DNA of 64,000 nucleotides from contig NC_041751.1 in assembly GCF_004115215.2 (NCBI RefSeq), forward strand, positions 33,247,958-33,311,957, written 5' to 3'. This DNA comes from Ornithorhynchus anatinus (taxonomy: Eukaryota; Chordata; Mammalia; Monotremata; Ornithorhynchidae). The translations under genes and the position numbers were made by a program. This document shows positions 47,413 to 58,921 of this stretch, piece after piece; the stretch's first letter is position 1; the number at the start of each line of letters is the position of its first letter. The notes below the pieces were generated by a model. The model searched no databases and was not told the DNA's origin. It saw only the letters and a list, made by a program, of their open reading frames with translations.

Positions 47413-47884
47413 AATTTACCAACCTAAAGCTTTTCCCAAATAACAACAACAATGATAATAACGATAACGGTAAGATGTCAAGCACTTACTAGTTGTCAGG
47501 CACTGTACTAAGTGCTGGGGGTGTAGGAAGGTAATCAGATTAGACAAAGTCCCTTTCCTAGAACTCACAGCCTTAATCCGCATTTTACAGATGAGGGAAC
47601 TGAGGCCTTGAGTAGTTGAGTGACTTGCCCACGGTCACACAGTAGACAAGTGGTGGAACCCAAGTCCTTCTGACCCCCAGGCCCATGCTCTATCCACTTG
47701 GCCATGCTGCTTCTCCATGAAGCATTGACGAAGCCCTTCTCTAGAAGGTGAACTCTGACAGGTCGATCACGTCGGAAGGAAAAGCTGTGGGGCTGCCTAA
47801 TCCCGGATTGGTGGGCCGCAGGGAGGGGAGTCTGAGCATTTCCAGAGAAAGCCCTATCTGACTGTCAGAGTGGATCTGTGTTCA

Positions 47885-48048
47885 GCAAGTCACTCATTCT
47901 CTCCCTCATGAACACACACTTATCATTCCCTGAGGGAGGGAGAGACAAGGAACGTGGATAATAAATACCGCCTCGGTCTTGTTCTGCCCGAGTCTGACTG
48001 CCCACGAGCTGCCCTCCCAGCCAGCACCAGCGATGGAGAAGGGTGAGT
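47885..48048 (+). promoter_or_regulatory. V1R promoter and first exon block, unit 7
   Basis: CTTATCATTCCCTGAGGGAG, ATAATAAATA, ATG at 48033-48035, and donor AAGG|GTGAGT with GT at 48043. Almost the same as the unit 5 block. The partner acceptor ends at 50312 (2,270-bp intron). Confidence 0.6.
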
Positions 48049-49274
48049 AGGATAAATCTGCCTCTCTGTCAGTGAAGCTGCGGGGTCGGACTCTCAGTTT
48101 AATTTGTTCAATCGTTATTTATTGAGCGCTTATTGTGTGCAGAGCACTGTACTAAACGCTTGGAGTATACATTATGGCAACAGATGGAGACAATCCCTAC
48201 CCAACAAGGGGTGAATTGAGAAGGACTCATTCTTCGGCTCTATGTGTTACTGGGGAGTCATTGACCTTGGGATCATGAGAAGCAACGTGGTTTAGTGGAT
48301 AGAGCACAGGCCTGGTAGTCAGAAGAACTTGGGTTCTAATCCCAGCTCTACCACTTGTCGGCTGTGTGAACTTGGAACAAAGCCACTTAGCTTCTCTGGG
48401 CCTCAGTTACCTCATCTGTAATATGGGGATGAAGAATCTGGGCCCCATATAGGACAGGGATATTGTGTCTAGCCTGACAAATTTGTATCTACCCCAGGGC
48501 TGAGTACAGTGCTTGGCCATTAGTAAGTGCTTAACAAGTACTACAATTATTATCATGATTATTGATGATTGATTAGGATATTTATTAAACTTTCATGACT
48601 CCCTGGACACTGGGCACAAGAGGAGGCCAAAATGAAGAAATCAGTTACGGTCTCTCACAATCTAAGAGGCAGGAAGGACAAATAAAGACAATGGGAATTA
48701 GTGGCCTACAATGGGACCTATTAAAGATGTAAAACTTCAGAGTATTAAATAGGCAAACATGCACTCAAGTGGCCAGATTTCATCCCCCCAACTAGACCCA
48801 CCCAATCGTGTCCTGAACCTCTCTAGCCTAATCTCACTGACAAGCAGCCTGGTTTTATGGAAAGAGCACGGGCTTGAGAGTCAGAGTTGGTGGTTTCTAA
48901 TCCCAGCTCTGCCACTTGTCAGTTGTATGATTTTGGCCAAGTCTCTCAACTTCTCGGTGCCTGTTACCTCATCTGTAAAATGGGGATTAAAGCTGTAAGC
49001 CCCACATGAGACAACCTGATAACCTGGTATCTAACCCAGTGCTTAGAACAGTGCTTGCCACATAGTAAACGCTTAACAAATACCATCATCATTATTATTA
49101 TTATTGTTATTATTTTCAGCAGGGAATGTGCCTGTTATATTGTACTGTCGCAAGCACTTTAGTATAGTCCTCTGCATATGGTAAATCCTCGGTAAAAAAA
49201 ATTAGAGAATTGGCCTTGGGCCAATTGGCCGTGGGCCGAGCACTGCACTAGGCACTTGGGAGAGCAAACTACAA

Positions 49275-49527
49275 TAATAATGTTGGTATTTATTGAGCGC
49301 TTACTATGTGCAGAGCACTGTTCTAAGAGCTGGGATATACAGGGTAATTAGGTTGTCCCACATGAGGCTCACAGTCTTCATCCCCATTTTACAGATGAGG
49401 GAACTGAGGCAGAGAGAAGTTAAGTGACTTGCCCACAGTCGCACAGCTGACAAGTGGCAGAGCTGGGATTCAGACTCCTGACCTCTAACTCCCAGTCCTG
49501 TGCTCTTTCCACTGAGCCACGCTGCTC
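49275..49527 (-). repeat. Young full-length CORE-SINE, antisense, unit 7 only
   Basis: Clean insertion with a CTACAA target duplication (49269-49274 and 49528-49533). Lies in the predicted V1R-7 intron. Confidence 0.9.
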
Positions 49528-50358
49528 CTACAACAGAGTAGGTAGACATGTTCCCTGCCCATAAGAATAGTGCTGATTAGGGGAGTGGAAATTTGTCTTA
49601 ATAACAATAGCATCCTCCTGGAGTCGCCAGCATGTAGCATGGACCGAGGAAGGGAAGAAGTTGGTGCCTAGAAGACCATTGAGGAGGCTGATACAGTAGA
49701 CTAGCCATAAACGACCAGAGCTTGTTCAAATTGGTAATGGTTAGGGCAGAGAGGAAGGAGTTTATCTGAGAGTTGCATGAGAATAACCACAAAATTTAGC
49801 AGTAAGATTGAATGAGAGAGCTGAAGGACAAGTCGGAGTAGAGGATAAAACTCAGGTCATGGACATTTAGCATATGTAGGATGGTGGTGCAAGATAGGAG
49901 GGCCATGTTTTCCAGCCCTTCCTTCCCAAATTGGGATAAACAAACAGTGGTCGTGTGAGGACCACTACAGGATGGATAGATTATGTAGATTTATGTTTAT
50001 GTAATTATGTAATTCACTTAATATGTGAATTAATTGAACCCATAGTCAAATTTCTGAGGGTCAGATATGTAGTATATAATATCCAACTATCTATACCTAT
50101 TGACAATATATATATGTACATATATTCACACATATATATATATATTAAAAAAATCCTAATATTTAATATATGTGACATCCTTTCATATACCATACCCTAA
50201 TGAAGTCTCCTCTCTTTATCTCTATCTCTCTGTCTCTCTTTTTGTATGTCTCTCTGTATGTCTCTCTCTCTCATCTCCCTCCCTCCCTCCTGCTCTCAGC
50301 TCTTCCCTGCAGGTCACCCTGTAGAAGCCTCCCTTAACTCGCACAGGAATGCATATGA

Positions 50359-51285
50359 ATGAGCGACTCTCAGCTCTCCTTTGGGATTGTGATGCTGTTA
50401 CAGACCGGCACCGGGCTCTCGGTGAACATTTTTCTCCTCCTGTTATATGCCCGGGTCATTTCCGTCAGCCACAGACTTAGCTCCTCTGACCTGATCCTCG
50501 CCCAGCTGGCCCTGGCCAACACCATCATCCTCCTCACGTGGGGCATCCCACACACTCTGTCAATTTTGGAGTTGAGAATTTCCCTGGAAGACGTTGGATG
50601 CAAAATAATCACGTATCTCTATCGAGTGGGCCGGGGCCTCTCCGTCTGCATCACCTGCCTCCTGAGCGTCTTCCAGGCCGTCACCATCAGCCCCGCCACC
50701 CCCCGGTGGGCGGCGGCCAAAGCCAAATTGCCCAAGTGCATCCTCCCCTCCTGTATCCTCTCCTGGGTGCTCAATCTACTGATAAATGTTGGTATACCTG
50801 TGTACGTAAGAGGCCCCAAGAACACCACTTTCCAAGCCTCATATGATCTTAAATATTGTTCAGTAGCTCCTGTCAGTACAGTAATCATGTTGGTGAATAC
50901 TGTTCTTTACTCTGTCTGGGATCTGTTCTTCGTGGGGCTCATGAGCTTGGCCAGCGGCTACATGGTGTTTGTCCTACACAGACACCACCGGCGGGTCCGT
51001 CACCTCCACGGACCCGACCGCTCCCCCGGGGCGATGCCCGAGGTCCGAGCGGCCAAGAGAGTCGTCGCCCTGGCCACTCTCTTTGTCCTCCTCTATGGGC
51101 GACAGTCAGTGATGTTGAGTATTTTGCTGAACGTGAAAGGGTACTCACTTAGTCTGTTAAACAGTCACCTGGTTTGGTCATTCGCCTTCTCGGTTTTCAG
51201 TCCGTTCCTGATTATTTGCAGTGACCAGAGAGTGAGATCATTCTGGAAAAGCGAATCGTCTATTTCCAACCCGGATCCCTCCTAG
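50359..51285 (+). CDS. Vomeronasal type 1 receptor, type B/A mosaic (V1R-7)
   Basis: Complete 308-residue frame starting MSDSQLSF. The first two thirds are type B (NIFLLLLYARV, TWGIPHTLSILELRIS, LSVCITCLL, ISPATPRWAAAK). From about residue 236 it carries type A wording: ALATLFVLLYG, MLSILLNVKGYSL, LLNSHLVWSFAFSVF, where V1R-3 and V1R-5 have LATLY, MLTIL, VFNS and WSLAF. The DNA there matches V1R-1 best, including silent sites, and so does the 3' flank. Own changes near the end are LIICSDQ, FWKSESSISNPDPS. The leader exon is one base shorter than in the other genes (46 bp), which puts the upstream frame's TGA inside the receptor start as ATGA. The downstream SINE tail has AATAAG in place of AATAAA. 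Confidence 0.93.
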   Translation: MSDSQLSFGIVMLLQTGTGLSVNIFLLLLYARVISVSHRLSSSDLILAQLALANTIILLTWGIPHTLSILELRISLEDVGCKIITYLYRVGRGLSVCITCLLSVFQAVTISPATPRWAAAKAKLPKCILPSCILSWVLNLLINVGIPVYVRGPKNTTFQASYDLKYCSVAPVSTVIMLVNTVLYSVWDLFFVGLMSLASGYMVFVLHRHHRRVRHLHGPDRSPGAMPEVRAAKRVVALATLFVLLYGRQSVMLSILLNVKGYSLSLLNSHLVWSFAFSVFSPFLIICSDQRVRSFWKSESSISNPDPS

Positions 51286-52942
51286 GATCCCAGTTATGTC
51301 AGCCGCTCTTCCCCAGAAGCCCAGAGCGAGAGTGACCCGTAAGCTGGAAAGATATTCCAGAGGTGCCCTATGGCCCGAGAGACTCACCATACTCCAGTCC
51401 CGAGTCCTCCCTGACACTAAGGGGGGATGTAGGTGTTTCTCAGCAGTGGCCCAGCTCTCCCCTCAGGGTAAGCCCCGAACCATGGCAGCGCATGGGACAA
51501 CCTTAGATGTCCCGTAGGCCTCTGGGCTTTTGACCCTTAATTCTAGGGCTGGTTCCACATCTGAGACTTAACGATGTTTTTCGGGCAAAAGATGTTTTAA
51601 GCTATGAGGTAGACTGGAGGTTCAAATCGAATAATTGGTGGAAATGTTCTACCAGGACAGCCAGTGAATGAGATGGGGAAGCCAGAGGGAGAGCTAGGGT
51701 AAGGAAAAGGGACTGAAAAAGAGGCAGAGTGGCAGAGAAAGGCAGTGGCAAAAAGATAAAAAAGAAAGAGCACAGAATGAAGCCCAAGTGAACTCTTTTT
51801 CCCAAATTTTTCCTTTGAAACATTACTGCTCCCTATTACCTGGAGTGCCTATACAACCAATCCTCAGGAGAAGAGAAAAGATAAATGGAATTGTGGAGGA
51901 AAAAAATGGTTGAAGGGTGAAGGTCATTTGCATTAAAAGTGACTCTAAATACGACCATTATTGTTGTAAATGATGCAATTCTTGAGTAACATGGCCTCAT
52001 GGAAAGAGCACGGGCCTGGGAGTCAGAGGACCTGGGTTCTGATCCTGCCTCTGCCACTTGTCTGCTGTGCGACCTTGAAAAGGCATTTAGCTTCTCTGTT
52101 CCTCAGTTATCTCATCTGTAAAATGGGAATTAAAACTGTAAACCCCATGAACGACATGGACTGTGTCTAACCCGATTATTTTCAATCTACTCCAGCGCTT
52201 AGTACAGTGCCTGGCACATGGTAAGTACTTAACAAATGCCAATAAGAAAAAGTCTCAGTATGGCCAGCGATTGGGAGAGTACAGTATAACAATAAGCAGA
52301 CACATTCCCTGTATAAAGTGAGCATACTGTCTAGAGCGGGCAAGACGGATATTAATTTATAAATGACAGATATGTTCAAAGGGGGTGTGGGGCTGGGAAA
52401 GGGGCAGAACAAAGGGAGGAAGCGAGGGCGAGGCAGAAGGGAGTGGGAGAAGAGGAAAGGGAGGGAGGGTGGGGGGGTTCAGGTTCTTTCCCATCTGCTG
52501 GAGGCAGAAAAAGACCTGCAGTTCACGGTGGGGGGAATGGTAAGAGTTTGCCAAAGACCATCAGGAGCCCATCGGTTAGTCAAGACAATGACATAGACGA
52601 TGGGGACAACGGATCCAGGTTTGATTCAGTCAGCCAGTTAATCAGTTGTATTTATTAAGCGCTTACTGTACGCAGGGCACTGTGGTAAGTGCTTGGGAGA
52701 GTACAAGAGAACAATAAACGGACACCCTCCCTGCCCACACCAAGCTTCATGGTTCCTTCTGTCATCTAGTCTGCTCCTTGGTCCACTCCTCCCTAGCTCA
52801 TCTGCCTTGCTCTCCCTCATTCCACCCAGTGCTCCCAGTTTGGGATCTTTTTTTCCTCAGCTGGTTCGGCAAATCGAAGAACAAACAGCAGAGTCCTGTA
52901 TTCCCTGATCTCTCCTCTGAAGCCAAATCCTGTGAACACAGA

Positions 52943-53005
52943 GTTTCTATAGTGTAGTGGTTATCACGTTTGCCTAGCACGCAAAAGGTAACAGGGCAGA
53001 AAGAC
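52943..53005 (+). pseudogene. tRNA-Val-like relic (unit 8)
   Basis: GTTTCTATAGTGTAGTGG keeps the TGTAGTGG wording of true tRNA-Val. Loop CTAGCAC with GCAAAAGG on the 3' side; no T arm. Confidence 0.65.
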
Positions 53006-53488
53006 ATTTTGGTTCATCGACCTAAAGCTTTTCCCAAATAACGACAACAATGATAATAATGATAACAGTATGTGTCAAGCGCTTCCTATGTGCTGGGCAC
53101 TGTACTAAGTGCCGCGGGAATGGCAAGGTAATAGGATTAGACATAGTCCCTGTCCCATGTAGGACTAACAGCCTTAATCCCCATTTTACAGATGAGGAAA
53201 CTGAGGCCCTGAGTAGTTGAGTGACTAGCCCAAGGTCACACAGTAGGCAAGTGGTGGAACCCAACTCTTTCTGACCCCCAGGCCCATGCTCTATCCACTT
53301 GACTTTGCTGCTTCTCCATGAGGCATTGACCAAGCCTTTCTCTAGAAGGTGAACTCTGACAGGTCGCTCACGTCGGAGGGAAAAGCTCTGGGGCCGCCCG
53401 TCCCGGATTGGTGGGCCGCAGGGAGGGGAGTCTGGGCAATTCCAGAGAAATCCCAATATGACTGTCAGAGTGGATCCGTGCTCAGCAC

Positions 53489-53649
53489 ATCACTCATTCT
53501 CTCCCTCATGAACACACACTAATCGTTCCCTGAGGGAGGGGAGAGGCAAGGAAAGCGGCTGATAAATGCCGCCTCGCTCTTGTTCTGCCCGAGTCTGACT
53601 GCCCACGAGCTGCCCTCCCAGCCAGCACCAGCGATGGAGAAGGGTGAGT
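53489..53649 (+). promoter_or_regulatory. V1R promoter and first exon block, unit 8
   Basis: CTAATCGTTCCCTGAGGGAG, GATAAATG, ATG at 53634-53636, and donor AAGG|GTGAGT with GT at 53644. The partner acceptor (TTCAG, ending 55560) is altered from CTGCAG of other units but keeps AG; the intron is 1,917 bp. Confidence 0.6.
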
Positions 53650-55607
53650 AGGATAAATCTGCCTCTCCGTCAGTGAAGCTGCGGGGTCGGACTCTGAATT
53701 TCATTCGCTCGATCGTTATTTATTGAGCTCTTATTGTGTGCAGAGCACTGTACATAGGTATAGGTGGGTATAGGTAGAAAAAATCCCTACGCAAACATGG
53801 GTGAACGGGGGAGGACTCATTGCCTGCTTCTGTGTGTTACTGAAGAATAGTTGACTTTGGGATCATGAGAAGCAATGTGATACAATGGATAGAGCCCGGG
53901 CCTGGTAGTCAGAAGAACCTGGGTTCTATTCCCAGCTCTGCCACTTGTCTGCTGTGTGAATGTGGGCAAAGTCACTTAGCTCCTCTGGGCCTCAGTTACC
54001 TCACCTGTAAAATGGGGATGAAGAATCTGGGCCTAATATAAACGAGGATATTGTGTCTAGCCTGACAAATTCGTATCTACCCCAGGGCTGAGTACAGTGC
54101 TTGGCAATTACTAAGTGCTTAACAAATACCACGCTTATCATCATGATTATTGATGATTGATTAGGGTGTTTATTAAACTTTCATGACGCCCCGGACACTG
54201 GGCATTGGGCACAAGAGGAGGCAAAAATGAAGAAATCAGGTACGGTCTCTCAGAATCTAAGTGGCGGGAAGGACAAATAAAGACAACGGGAATTAGTGGC
54301 CTACAACGGGACCTATTAAAGATGCAAAACTTTAGAGCATTAAATAGGCAAACCTGTATTGGAATGAGCAGATTTCTTCTCCCCCATTACACCCACCCCA
54401 TCTTGGCCTGACCCTCTATATCCCAATCTCATCGAGAAGCAGCGTGGCTTTCTGGAAAGATCCCGGGCTTGGCAATCGGAGGTCGTGAGTTCTAATCCCT
54501 AATCTGCCACTTGTCAGCTGTGTGACTGGGCAAGACACTCAACCTCTCGATGCTTCAGTTACCTCATCTGTAAAATGGGAACTAAGGCCGTGAGCCCCAT
54601 GTGGGACAACCTGATAACCTGGTATCTAACCCGGTGCTTAGAACAGTACTTGGCACATAGTAAGCGCTTAACAAATACCATCATTATTATTATTATTGTG
54701 AGCAAGGAATTGGTCTGTTATACTGAACTCTCGCAAGCACTTTAGTACAGGGCTCTGCACACGGTAAATGATCAGTAAAAAAGATAGAGAAGCAGCATGG
54801 TCTAGGGTTCCCGTGGGCCGAGCACTGTACTAAGAACTTGGGAGAGCAAACTACCACAGAGTAGGTAGACATGTTCCCTGTCCATAAGGATAGTAACCGT
54901 CTAGAGGAGTGGAGATTTCTCTCAATGACGATATCATCCTCCCGGAGGCAGCAGCCTATAGCACGGACCGAGGAAGGGAAGAAGCTGGAGTCTAGAAGAC
55001 CATTGAGGAATCCGATACAATAGAGTAGCCATGATATCACCAGGGATGGTTCGTCTGGGTAATGGTTAGGGCAGAGAGGAAGGAGTTTATCTGAGAGTCA
55101 TGTAGGAATAACCAGTACAATTTGACAGTGAGATTGAATGAGAGAGCTGAAGGACAAGTTGGACTAGAGGATAACACTCTGGTGAGGGACTTTCAGCATA
55201 TGCGGGTTGATGGTTGAAAGTTAGGAGGGGAAGGTTTTCCAGCCCTTCCTTCTAAATCTGGGATAAACCAACAGTGCTTGAGTGAGGACCATTACAAGTC
55301 AGACAGACTATGTGGACTTTTGATGTGAATTAATTTGACCCGGAGTCAAATTTCTGAGGGTCAGATGTATAATATAATATGTAATATCCAACTATCTATA
55401 TCTATCGACAACATATATATAAAACAACCTTGTATTTAATATATGTAATGTCCTCATACATATCATATCTTCATGAAGTCTCCTCTCTCTCTTTCCGTCT
55501 GTCTGTCTATCTCTCTCTCACTCTCCAACAATCCCTCCTCCTCTCAGTTCTTCCATTCAGGTCGCTCTGTAGACGCCTCCCTTAACTTACACTGAGAATT
55601 CATATCA

Positions 55608-56534
55608 ATGGGCGACGCTCGGCTCTCCTTTGGGATTGTGATGCTGTTACAGACCGGCACTGGGCTTTCCGTGAATGCCTTCCTCCTCCTGTTTTATGCC
55701 CGTGTAATCTGCACCAGCCACAGGCTCAGCTCTTCTGACCTGATCCAAGCCCAACTGCCCTTGGCCAACATCATCATCCTCCTCACGGGGGCCGTCCCAG
55801 ACACTCTGTCATTCTGGGAGTTGAGAATTTTCCTGGACGACGTTCTATGCAAACTAAACATGTATCTTTATCGAGTGGCCCGGGGCCTTGCCATCTGCAC
55901 CGTCTGCCTCCTGAGTGTCTTTCAGGCCATCACCATCAGCCCCAGCACTTCCCGGTGGGCCCGGTTCAAAGCCAAATTACCCAAGTGCTTCCTCCCTGCC
56001 TGTATCCTCTCCTGGGTCCTCAATCTGCTCATAAATGTTGGTACACCAATGTACACAAAAGGCCCCGCGAACACCACTTTTCAGGCCACCTATGATCTTA
56101 AGTATTGTTCAGTGGCTCCTATCAGTACAGCAATCATGTTGGTGAATACTATTCTGAACTCTGCCTCGGATCTGTCCTTCGTGGGGCTCATGAGCTTGGC
56201 CAGCGGCTACATGGTGTTTGTCCTGCACAGGCACCACCGGCGGGTCCGGCACCTCCATGGACCCGACCTCTCCCCCGGGGCGATGCCCGAGGTCCGAGCG
56301 GCCAAGAGAGTCGTCACCCTCGCCACCCTCTTTGTCCTCCTCTATGGGCGACAGTCAGTTATGTTGAGTATTTTGCTGAACGTGAAAGGATACTCACTTA
56401 GTATGTTAAACAATCACCTGGTGTGGTCGTTCGCCTTCTCGGTTTTCAGTCCGTTCCTGATGATTTGCAGTGACCAGAGAGTGAGATCATTCTGGAAAAG
56501 GGAATCAACTATTTCCAACCTGGATCCCTCCTAG
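55608..56534 (+). CDS. Vomeronasal type 1 receptor, type A (V1R-8)
   Basis: Complete 308-residue frame starting MGDARLSF. Own features: VICTSHRL after span 1, SPSTSRWARFKAKLPKC (shared in part with the V1R-6 pseudogene), VGTPMYTKGPANTTFQATYD in the second outer loop, TILNSASDLSF in span 5, GPDLSPGAMPE and RVVTLATL, and GYSLSMLNNHLVW before span 7. Cysteines and sequon are kept. Predicted upstream frame MEKGRSVDASLNLH ends 12 bp before the ATG. AATAAA at 57908-57913 is the likely poly(A) signal, beyond two later SINE insertions in the 3' flank. Confidence 0.93.
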   Translation: MGDARLSFGIVMLLQTGTGLSVNAFLLLFYARVICTSHRLSSSDLIQAQLPLANIIILLTGAVPDTLSFWELRIFLDDVLCKLNMYLYRVARGLAICTVCLLSVFQAITISPSTSRWARFKAKLPKCFLPACILSWVLNLLINVGTPMYTKGPANTTFQATYDLKYCSVAPISTAIMLVNTILNSASDLSFVGLMSLASGYMVFVLHRHHRRVRHLHGPDLSPGAMPEVRAAKRVVTLATLFVLLYGRQSVMLSILLNVKGYSLSMLNNHLVWSFAFSVFSPFLMICSDQRVRSFWKRESTISNLDPS

Positions 56535-56601
56535 GATCCGAGGAAAGTCAGCCGCTTTTCCCCTAGAAGCCCAGAGCGAGAACGACCCGTAGACTGGAAA
56601 T

Positions 56602-56846
56602 ATGTTGGTATTTGTTAAGGGCTTACTATGTGCAGAGCACAGTTCTAAGCACTGGGGTAAACACAGGGGAATCAGGTTGTCCCACGTGGGGCTCACACTC
56701 TTAATCCCCATTTTACAGATGAGGGAACTGAGGCACAGAGAAGTTAAGTGACTTGCCCACAGTCACACAGCTGACAAGTGGCAGAGCTGGGATTCGAACT
56801 CAAGAGCCCTGACTCCAAAGCCCATGCTCTTTCCACTGCGCCACGC
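56602..56846 (-). repeat. Young CORE-SINE, antisense, 68 bp after the V1R-8 stop
   Basis: Runs from ATGTTGGTATTTG to CCACGCTGG. It breaks GGAAAGATATTACAG of other units. No other unit has it, so it is recent, and it would lie in the V1R-8 3' untranslated region. Confidence 0.8.
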
Positions 56847-57074
56847 TGGATAGATATTACATAGGTGCCCGCTGTCTCGAGACACTCACTACACTCCAGT
56901 CCCGAGTCCTCCCTGACACTAAGGGGTGATGTAGGTGTTTCTCAGCAGAGACCAGCTCTCCTCTCAGGGTAAGCACCGAACCATGGCAGCGCAGAGGACA
57001 ACCGTACATCTCACGTAGGCCTCTGGGCTTTTGACCCTAAATTCTAAGGCTTGTTCCATTTCTGAGACTTAATG

Positions 57075-57270
57075 ATGCCCAGCTCTGCCACTTGTCAGCT
57101 GTGTGACTGTGGGCAAGTCACTTAACTTCTCTGTGCCTCTGTTCCCTCATCTGTAAAATGGGGATAAAGACTGTGGGCCTCATGTGGGACAACCTGATCA
57201 TCCTGTATCTCCCCCAGTGCATAGAACAGTGCTCTGCACATAGTAAGCGCTTAACAAATACCAACATTAT
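57075..57270 (+). repeat. 5'-truncated CORE-SINE in V1R 3' flank, shared with unit 2
   Basis: Same edges as 11713-11911: begins GCCCAGCTCTGCC and runs into AAAAGATATTTTATGC. Confidence 0.8.
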
Positions 57271-58523
57271 TAAAAGATATTTTATGCTAAGAGGTAGTGG
57301 AGGTTCGAATTGAATAATTGGTGGAAAGCCAGTGAATGAGAAGGGAAAGCCAGAGGGAGAGCTAGGATAAGAAAAAGGGACTGAAAAAGAAGCAGAGAGA
57401 CAGAGAAAGATAGAGGCAAATAGAGAGAAAGAAAGAGCAGAGAATGAAGCTCAACTGAACTCTTTTTCCCAAATTTTTCCTTTTGAAATATTACTGCTCC
57501 CTATCACCTGGACTGCCTATACAACCTTCAGGAGAAGAGAAGAGATAAATGGAATTGTGAAGGAAAATAATAGTTGAAGGGTGAAGGTCATTTGGACTAA
57601 AGATGACTCTAAATATTACCATTATTGTTGTAAATGATGCAATTTTTGAGGAGTAACATGGCCTCATGGAAAGAGCACAGGCCTGGGAGTCAGAGGACCT
57701 GGGTTCTGATCCTGCCTCTGCCACTTGTCTGCTGTATGACCTAGAAAAGGCATTTAGTTTCTCTGTTCCTCAGTTATCTCATCTGCAAAATAGGGATTAA
57801 GTCTGTCAACTCCATGGACGATATGGACTGTATCCAACCTGATTATCTTCAATCTACTCTAGCACTTACTACAGTGCCTGGCACAGAGTAAATGCTTAAC
57901 AAATGCCAATAAAAAAAGTCTCAGTGTGGCCAGCAATTGGGAGAGTACAAAATAACAATAAGGAGACACATTCCCTGTATGAAGGGAGTTTACTGTTTAG
58001 AGCAGTGAAGACAGATATTAATCAACTAATAAATGACGGATATGTTCAAAGGGGGTGTGGGGCAGGGAAGGGGGCAGAGCAAAGGGAGGAAGTGTGGGTG
58101 ATGCAGAGGGAGTGGGAGAAGAGAAAAGGGAGGGAGAGTGGGGGGTTCAGGTTCTTTCCCATCTGCTGGAGGCAGAAAATGACCTGCAGTTGAAGGTGGG
58201 GGGAAATGGTAAGAGTTTGCCCAAAGACCTTCAGGAACCCATTGGTTATTCAAGAAAATGACATAGACAATGGGGACAACGTATCCAGGTTTTTGTTCAT
58301 TCATTCATTCAATAACATTTATTGAGCGCTTACTATGTGCAGAGCACTGTACAAAGCATTTGGAATGTACAAATCAGCAACAGATAGAGACAGTCCCTGT
58401 CCTTTGACGGGCTTACAGTCTAATCGGGTGAGACAGGCAGACAAGAACAAATGCAATAAATAGAGTCAAGGGGAAGAAGATCTCATTAAAACAATGGCAA
58501 ATAAATAGAATCAGGGTGATGTA

Positions 58524-58921
58524 CCTGCTCCATTACAGGTAAACTACCTTTCATCCATGACCTTTTCCTTTCCCGCTCTCTCCTCCTCCTCGCCCTTTCG
58601 GAAACGTGGCTCACTCCTGAAGACACGGTCTCCGCCGCTGTTCTCTCCGGCGGTGGCCTCTCCTTCTCCCACTCCCCCAGACTCACCGGTAAGGGAGGAG
58701 GCGTCACCTTCCTCCTCTCACCCCGTTGCCGCTTCCGCACTATCCCTCCTCCCCCTTCCCTCTCCTTCCCCTCCTCGAAGCCCATATCATTCTCCTCTAC
58801 CACCCCCTCCAGATACTTGTCGCTGACATCTACCGCCCTCCCGGTCCCATCTGCGACTTCTTCAACCACCTGGACCCCTTTCTCACCTTCCTTCTCTCCT
58901 TCTCTCTGCTCACTCTGATCC
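58524..58921 (+). repeat. Inverted repeat arm (398 bp) within L2 copy D 3' region
   Basis: Sense L2 fragment from CCTGCTCCATTACAGG to CTCACTCTGATCC. Reverse complement of 60797-61194 along the whole 398 bp with equal length. It replaces about 12 bp of the ordinary 3' region (CATCTCATTAAC in other copies). Confidence 0.9.

Larger units (their letters stand above)
43260..51285 (+). repeat. Tandem V1R unit 7 (type B, enlarged by an L2)
   Basis: Map: V1R-6 3' flank 43260-43560; purine-rich run 43565-43960; antisense L2 43964-46382; ancestral SINE 46383-46640; L2-like relics 46641-47120; tRNA relic 47350-47412; antisense SINE 47450-47720; promoter and exon 1 block 47885-48048; L2 tail 48105-48215; SINE 48277-48545; unnamed block 48546-48838; SINE 48839-49090; L2 tail near 49230-49560 split by an antisense SINE; old L2/CR1-like relic 49560-49990; AT-rich 50030-50205; CT-rich and acceptor to 50312. 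Confidence 0.8.
51286..56534 (+). repeat. Tandem V1R unit 8 (type A)
   Basis: Map: V1R-7 3' flank 51286-51590; purine-rich run 51595-51985; ancestral SINE 51985-52245; L2-like relics 52246-52740; tRNA relic 52943-53005; antisense SINE 53045-53320; promoter and exon 1 block 53489-53649; L2 tail 53705-53760, cut short; SINE 53867-54130; unnamed block 54131-54430; SINE 54432-54692; L2 tail 54790-54890; old L2/CR1-like relic 54890-55330; AT-rich 55365-55470; CT-rich and acceptor to 55560. Confidence 0.8.
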
